From assembly GCA_038405435.1 (NCBI GenBank), contig JBBYHZ010000002.1: DNA of 64,000 nt; one strand, written 5' to 3'. The first letter of the stretch is position 1, and the number at the start of each line of letters is the position of its first letter. Source of the stretch: Dryocola clanedunensis_A. Lineage in GTDB: Bacteria > Pseudomonadota > Gammaproteobacteria > Enterobacterales > Enterobacteriaceae. Below the pieces are notes generated by a model. That model was not told the origin of the DNA. It did not search any database and worked only from the letters and a program-made list of their open reading frames with translations. Positions 60,925 through 64,000 of this stretch are shown here, piece after piece. Made by a program: the position numbers and the translations under genes.

Positions 60925-60955
60925 TAGGCCGGATAAGCGAAGCGTCATCCGGCGC
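60925..60955. repeat. REP element between hslJ and ldhA
   Basis: GGCCGGATAAGCGAAGCG and TCATCCGGCGC form a classical REP palindrome just downstream of the ldhA stop. Confidence 0.8.
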
Positions 60956-60971
60956 TGTACGGTGGACCGAA

Positions 60972-61961
60972 TCAGTTTACCTGGTTAACGCAGGGCTCAC
61001 CGTTCTCAAGCTGACGCAGGTTCTCCAGCGTGGTCTCGGAGATGCTGGTTAACGCCTCGGCGGTCAGGAAGGCCTGATGCCCGGTGAACAGCACGTTGTG
61101 GCAGGCGGAGAGGCGGCGGAAGACGTCATCCTGGATCACGTCATTGGACTTATCTTCAAAGAACAGGTCGCGCTCGTTCTCGTAGACGTCCATGCCCAGC
61201 GCGCCAATCTTCTGGGTTTTCAGCGCTTCTATCGCCGCCTGGGAGTCAATCAGGCCGCCACGGCTGGTGTTAATCACCATCACGCCGTCCTTCATCTGGT
61301 CGAACGCGGTGCGGTTCAGCAGATGATAGTTTTCCGGCGTCAGGGGGCAGTGCAGCGAGATAACGTCCGACTGGGCGAAAAGCGTCGGCAGGTCGACATA
61401 CTCCACGCCAATCTCCAGCGCCGCCGCGCTTGGGTACGGGTCGAAGGCCAGCAGGCGCATGCCGAAGCCTTTGAGAATGCGCAGCGTCGCCACGCCGATT
61501 TTCCCGGTGCCAATGACGCCCGCCGTTTTGCCGTACATGGTAAAACCGGTCAGCCCTTCAAGGGAGAAGTTAGCGTCGCGGGTACGCTGATAGGCACGGT
61601 GAATACGACGGTTCAGGCACATCATCATGCCGATGGCGTGTTCGGCCACCGCCTCCGGGGAATAAGCCGGAACGCGTACAACCGGCAGATCCAGCTCTTT
61701 GGCCGCGTCCAGATCCACGTTGTTGAAGCCCGCGCAGCGCAGGGCGATAAACTTCACCCCCTGCTTTTTTAGCTCTTCCAGCACCGGGCGGCTGCCGTCG
61801 TCATTAACGAAGATGCAGACGCCGTCGCAGCCGTGGGCCGTTTTGGCGGTTTTCTCTGTTAGCAGGAAGTCATAAAATTCAAGATCGAAGCCATATTCCT
61901 GGTTAACATTCTCCAGATACTTCTTGTCATACTGTTTTGTGCTGTACACGGCCAGTTTCAT
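60972..61961 (-). CDS. ldhA: Fermentative D-lactate dehydrogenase LdhA
   Basis: 329 residues, as in E. coli. D-2-hydroxyacid dehydrogenase: NAD-binding GVIGTGKIGVATLRILKGFG, catalytic Arg in INTSRGGLID, Glu in DVYENE, and His in FTGHQAFLT. It reduces pyruvate to D-lactate during fermentation, which fits the nearby pyruvate enzyme NifJ. GGAGAAAAGTC precedes the ATG. Confidence 0.97.
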   Translation of the reverse strand: MKLAVYSTKQYDKKYLENVNQEYGFDLEFYDFLLTEKTAKTAHGCDGVCIFVNDDGSRPVLEELKKQGVKFIALRCAGFNNVDLDAAKELDLPVVRVPAYSPEAVAEHAIGMMMCLNRRIHRAYQRTRDANFSLEGLTGFTMYGKTAGVIGTGKIGVATLRILKGFGMRLLAFDPYPSAAALEIGVEYVDLPTLFAQSDVISLHCPLTPENYHLLNRTAFDQMKDGVMVINTSRGGLIDSQAAIEALKTQKIGALGMDVYENERDLFFEDKSNDVIQDDVFRRLSACHNVLFTGHQAFLTAEALTSISETTLENLRQLENGEPCVNQVN

Positions 61962-62174
61962 AAGACTTTTCTCCAGATGGTTTTAAGGCTAAATTATCAT
62001 GCTTAAAATTTTCTTACAATTCTTAAAAAAGAGTTTTTGAAGGCCTTTCGCCCCCATCGAATGCCGCTCATCTAAGCTTAGTCGATGGCGCAGCCTTCAC
62101 GCCCAACGCGAATCATGCCAGAATGGTGGCATCATCCGGCATAAATTGCCGCTGAATCAGGATATTAACCGCCC

Positions 62175-64000
62175 ATGAAGGGTAAATATAAAGCCATAAT
62201 TGCGCTGGTATTGATACTCATTTTGCTGCCGCTGGCGCTGCTGCTGACCGTCGCCAGCTGGCTGCCGACCCTTGCAGGGGTCTGGCTCCCGCAGGGGACG
62301 CGCATCGCGCTGGAAAAAAGCCCCCGGCTGAGCCGTGGCGCAGTTATTATCCCCGATCTTCGTTATCTTGCCGGAGACTGCGAACTGGCGAGCCTCAAAG
62401 ATGCCACCTTAAGCCATCCTTCCCGCTGGCGGCTGCACGTCAATGAGCTGAATATTAACCCTGACTGTATTAGTAAAATTCCCGTAGACAATTCTGGACC
62501 GGCAGCGCCCCGAACCCTTGCCGAGTGGCAGTCGTTGCTGCCGCGGACGCTGCTGACCATTGATAAGGTGAATGTTACGCCCTGGCAGCAATTTGCGGGC
62601 GGACTTCGCGTTTCGCTGACGCCCACGCAGCAGGAGGTGCATTACTCTGGCCCGCTGCTCACCGTGGACGCAAAGTTAAAAGGGCAGTCCCTTGAGCTGG
62701 AGCAGTTTAAGGTGCGTGCCTTTGAGGGGATGGAGCCTGTGGAACTGGTGGGGAAATTTACCCTGCCGCTTGTGCCAAATGGCCTGCCGGATCAGGGTTA
62801 TGTAACCTCCACGCTGCGCATCCCCCAGGAGCCTGAGCTGATTCATGCCGTGCTTGACTGGCATGAAGAACAAGGATCGCTGACCCTGCGCAAGTCAGAC
62901 GACAGCGAACCCCTGGCCATGCTCCCCTGGACCATCAGCAGCAGCATATTTGAGATCAACGGCGGCCAGTGGCAGTGGCCCTATGAGGGCGTTCCGCTAC
63001 GCGGCGGCGTTGCGCTGCGTGTCGATAACTGGCAGCAGGGGCTGGACGGGGCCACCCTCAGCGGGCGCATGAACGTGGTCACGCAGGGTCAGGCGGGCAA
63101 GGGCAACGCGGTGCTGAACATCGGTCCTGGCAAGCTCAGCCTGACCAACAGCGCGCTGCCGTTGCAGCTGACCGGCGAGGCGAAACAGGATGCGCTGGTG
63201 TTCTACGCCGTGCTGCCAGGTGAGCTAAGCGGCGCGCTGACCAACCCACAGTTATTGTTCAGGCCCGGCGCGCTGCTGCGCTCGCGCGGCCGGGTTATCG
63301 ACTCGCTGGATATTGACGAGATTCGCTGGCCGCTGGCCGGGGTGCGGCTCACCGCGCAGGGCGTGGACGGGCGTTTGCAGGCGATTATCCGCGCGCATGA
63401 AAATGAAATGGGCAGCGTCGTACTCCACCTGGACGGCAAAGCGGACAATTTCCTGCCGGACGCAGGGCTGTGGCAATGGCACTACTGGGGCCGCGGGGGC
63501 TTTAAGCCAATGAACGCCCGCTGGGACGTGAGCGGCAAAGGGGAGTGGCGCGACAACCTCATTGAACTGACTTCGCTGTCGACCGGGTTCGACAAGCTGC
63601 AATATGGCACCATGCAGATGAACGCTCCGCGTCTGGTGCTTGAGAAACCCGTTCGCTGGGCGCGTGATGAAGCCCATCCATCGTTCACCGGGGCGCTTTC
63701 GCTTGATGCCGGGAGCACAACGTTCACCGGCGGCAGCACGCTCCCCGCGTCCACGCTGAAATTTAGCGTGGACGGCGAGGATCCTTCCTCGTTCCAGTTC
63801 AAAGGCGATCTCCACGCGGGGGCTATTGGCCCGGTGCGGGTTATAGGCCGCTGGGACGGCGAGCGCCTGCGCGGCAACGCATGGTGGCCCGAGCAGGCGC
63901 TGATGGTATTTCAGCCGCTCGTTCCGCCGGACTGGAAGCTGGATCTGAAAGAGGGCAGCCTTTACGCCCAGGTCGCGTTCTCGGCGGCCAGCGGGCAGGG
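62175..64000 (+). CDS. ydbH: AsmA-like envelope protein YdbH (C-terminal part beyond the window)
   Basis: The frame is open from the ATG at 62175 to the right edge (608 codons; E. coli YdbH has 879). One N-terminal membrane helix (IIALVLILILLPLALLLTVA), then a long periplasmic beta-rich part. YdbH is one of the large AsmA-like proteins, with TamB and YhdP, thought to bridge the envelope and carry phospholipids to the outer membrane. Identity to E. coli is clear, e.g. QGQAGKGNAVLN and GRVIDSLDIDEIRWPLAGV. In E. coli it is followed by ynbE and ydbL. Confidence 0.93.
   Translation, partial: MKGKYKAIIALVLILILLPLALLLTVASWLPTLAGVWLPQGTRIALEKSPRLSRGAVIIPDLRYLAGDCELASLKDATLSHPSRWRLHVNELNINPDCISKIPVDNSGPAAPRTLAEWQSLLPRTLLTIDKVNVTPWQQFAGGLRVSLTPTQQEVHYSGPLLTVDAKLKGQSLELEQFKVRAFEGMEPVELVGKFTLPLVPNGLPDQGYVTSTLRIPQEPELIHAVLDWHEEQGSLTLRKSDDSEPLAMLPWTISSSIFEINGGQWQWPYEGVPLRGGVALRVDNWQQGLDGATLSGRMNVVTQGQAGKGNAVLNIGPGKLSLTNSALPLQLTGEAKQDALVFYAVLPGELSGALTNPQLLFRPGALLRSRGRVIDSLDIDEIRWPLAGVRLTAQGVDGRLQAIIRAHENEMGSVVLHLDGKADNFLPDAGLWQWHYWGRGGFKPMNARWDVSGKGEWRDNLIELTSLSTGFDKLQYGTMQMNAPRLVLEKPVRWARDEAHPSFTGALSLDAGSTTFTGGSTLPASTLKFSVDGEDPSSFQFKGDLHAGAIGPVRVIGRWDGERLRGNAWWPEQALMVFQPLVPPDWKLDLKEGSLYAQVAFSAASGQ

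Overview
The window is chromosomal DNA of a member of the Enterobacteriaceae. Almost every gene has a close, full-length counterpart in E. coli K-12, in blocks of conserved order: ydcO-sutR-rlhA, yciR/rpfR-rnb-yciW-fabI-sapFDCBA, pspF-pspABCD-ycjMNOPQRSTUV-ompG-ycjW-ycjXF-tyrR-tpx-ycjG-mpaA-mppA, zntB-fnrS-ttcA, and ompN-dbpA-nifJ-ydbJ-hslJ-ldhA-ydbH. An RpfF/RpfR signalling pair and the absence of the puu genes between sapA and pspF point away from E. coli, towards the Enterobacter/Lelliottia/Cronobacter side. The genus cannot be fixed from this sequence alone. No CRISPR array, insertion sequence or prophage was seen.

Layout. 0-5 kb: start of a DMT-type permease (cut by the edge), a divergent AraC regulator, ydcO, sutR and rlhA. 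5-9 kb: a diffusible-signal-factor (DSF) module, the synthase rpfF and receptor/c-di-GMP enzyme rpfR, split by an orphan WaaY-type LPS heptose kinase gene of AT-rich composition. 9-19 kb: rnb, yciW, fabI and the sapABCDF transporter operon. 19-21 kb: a secreted tyrosine-phosphatase domain fused to an autotransporter barrel, in the slot that holds the puu genes in E. coli. 21-24 kb: the phage-shock locus with its sigma-54 promoter. 24-38 kb: a complete glucoside/kojibiose operon (phosphorylases YcjM and YcjT, oxidoreductases/epimerase YcjQRS, mutase YcjU, ABC importer YcjNOP with an intact ATPase YcjV, porin OmpG, LacI-type regulator YcjW). Two identical 14-bp sites may be YcjW operators. 38-47 kb: ycjXF, tyrR, tpx, and a murein-peptide recycling set (epimerase YcjG, amidase MpaA, binding protein MppA) enclosing one unknown periplasmic protein.

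47-54 kb: ybiI, zntB, the FNR-activated small RNA FnrS with its FNR box, a 49-residue proline-rich small protein, ttcA, then a gene-poor kilobase holding a tRNA-like element, a McaS-like small RNA and a small YmgB-like protein, followed by ompN and dbpA. 54-64 kb: a protein made of three RidA domains in one chain, nifJ (pyruvate:flavodoxin oxidoreductase), ydbJ, hslJ, ldhA and the first two thirds of ydbH.

The least ordinary items are the triple-RidA protein (54947-56218), the phosphatase-autotransporter (19353-21272), the DSF module with its inserted kinase (5180-9059), the tRNA-like element (50837-50910) and the small proline-rich gene beside fnrS (49184-49333). All names are by recognition of translated sequence; no database search was run.
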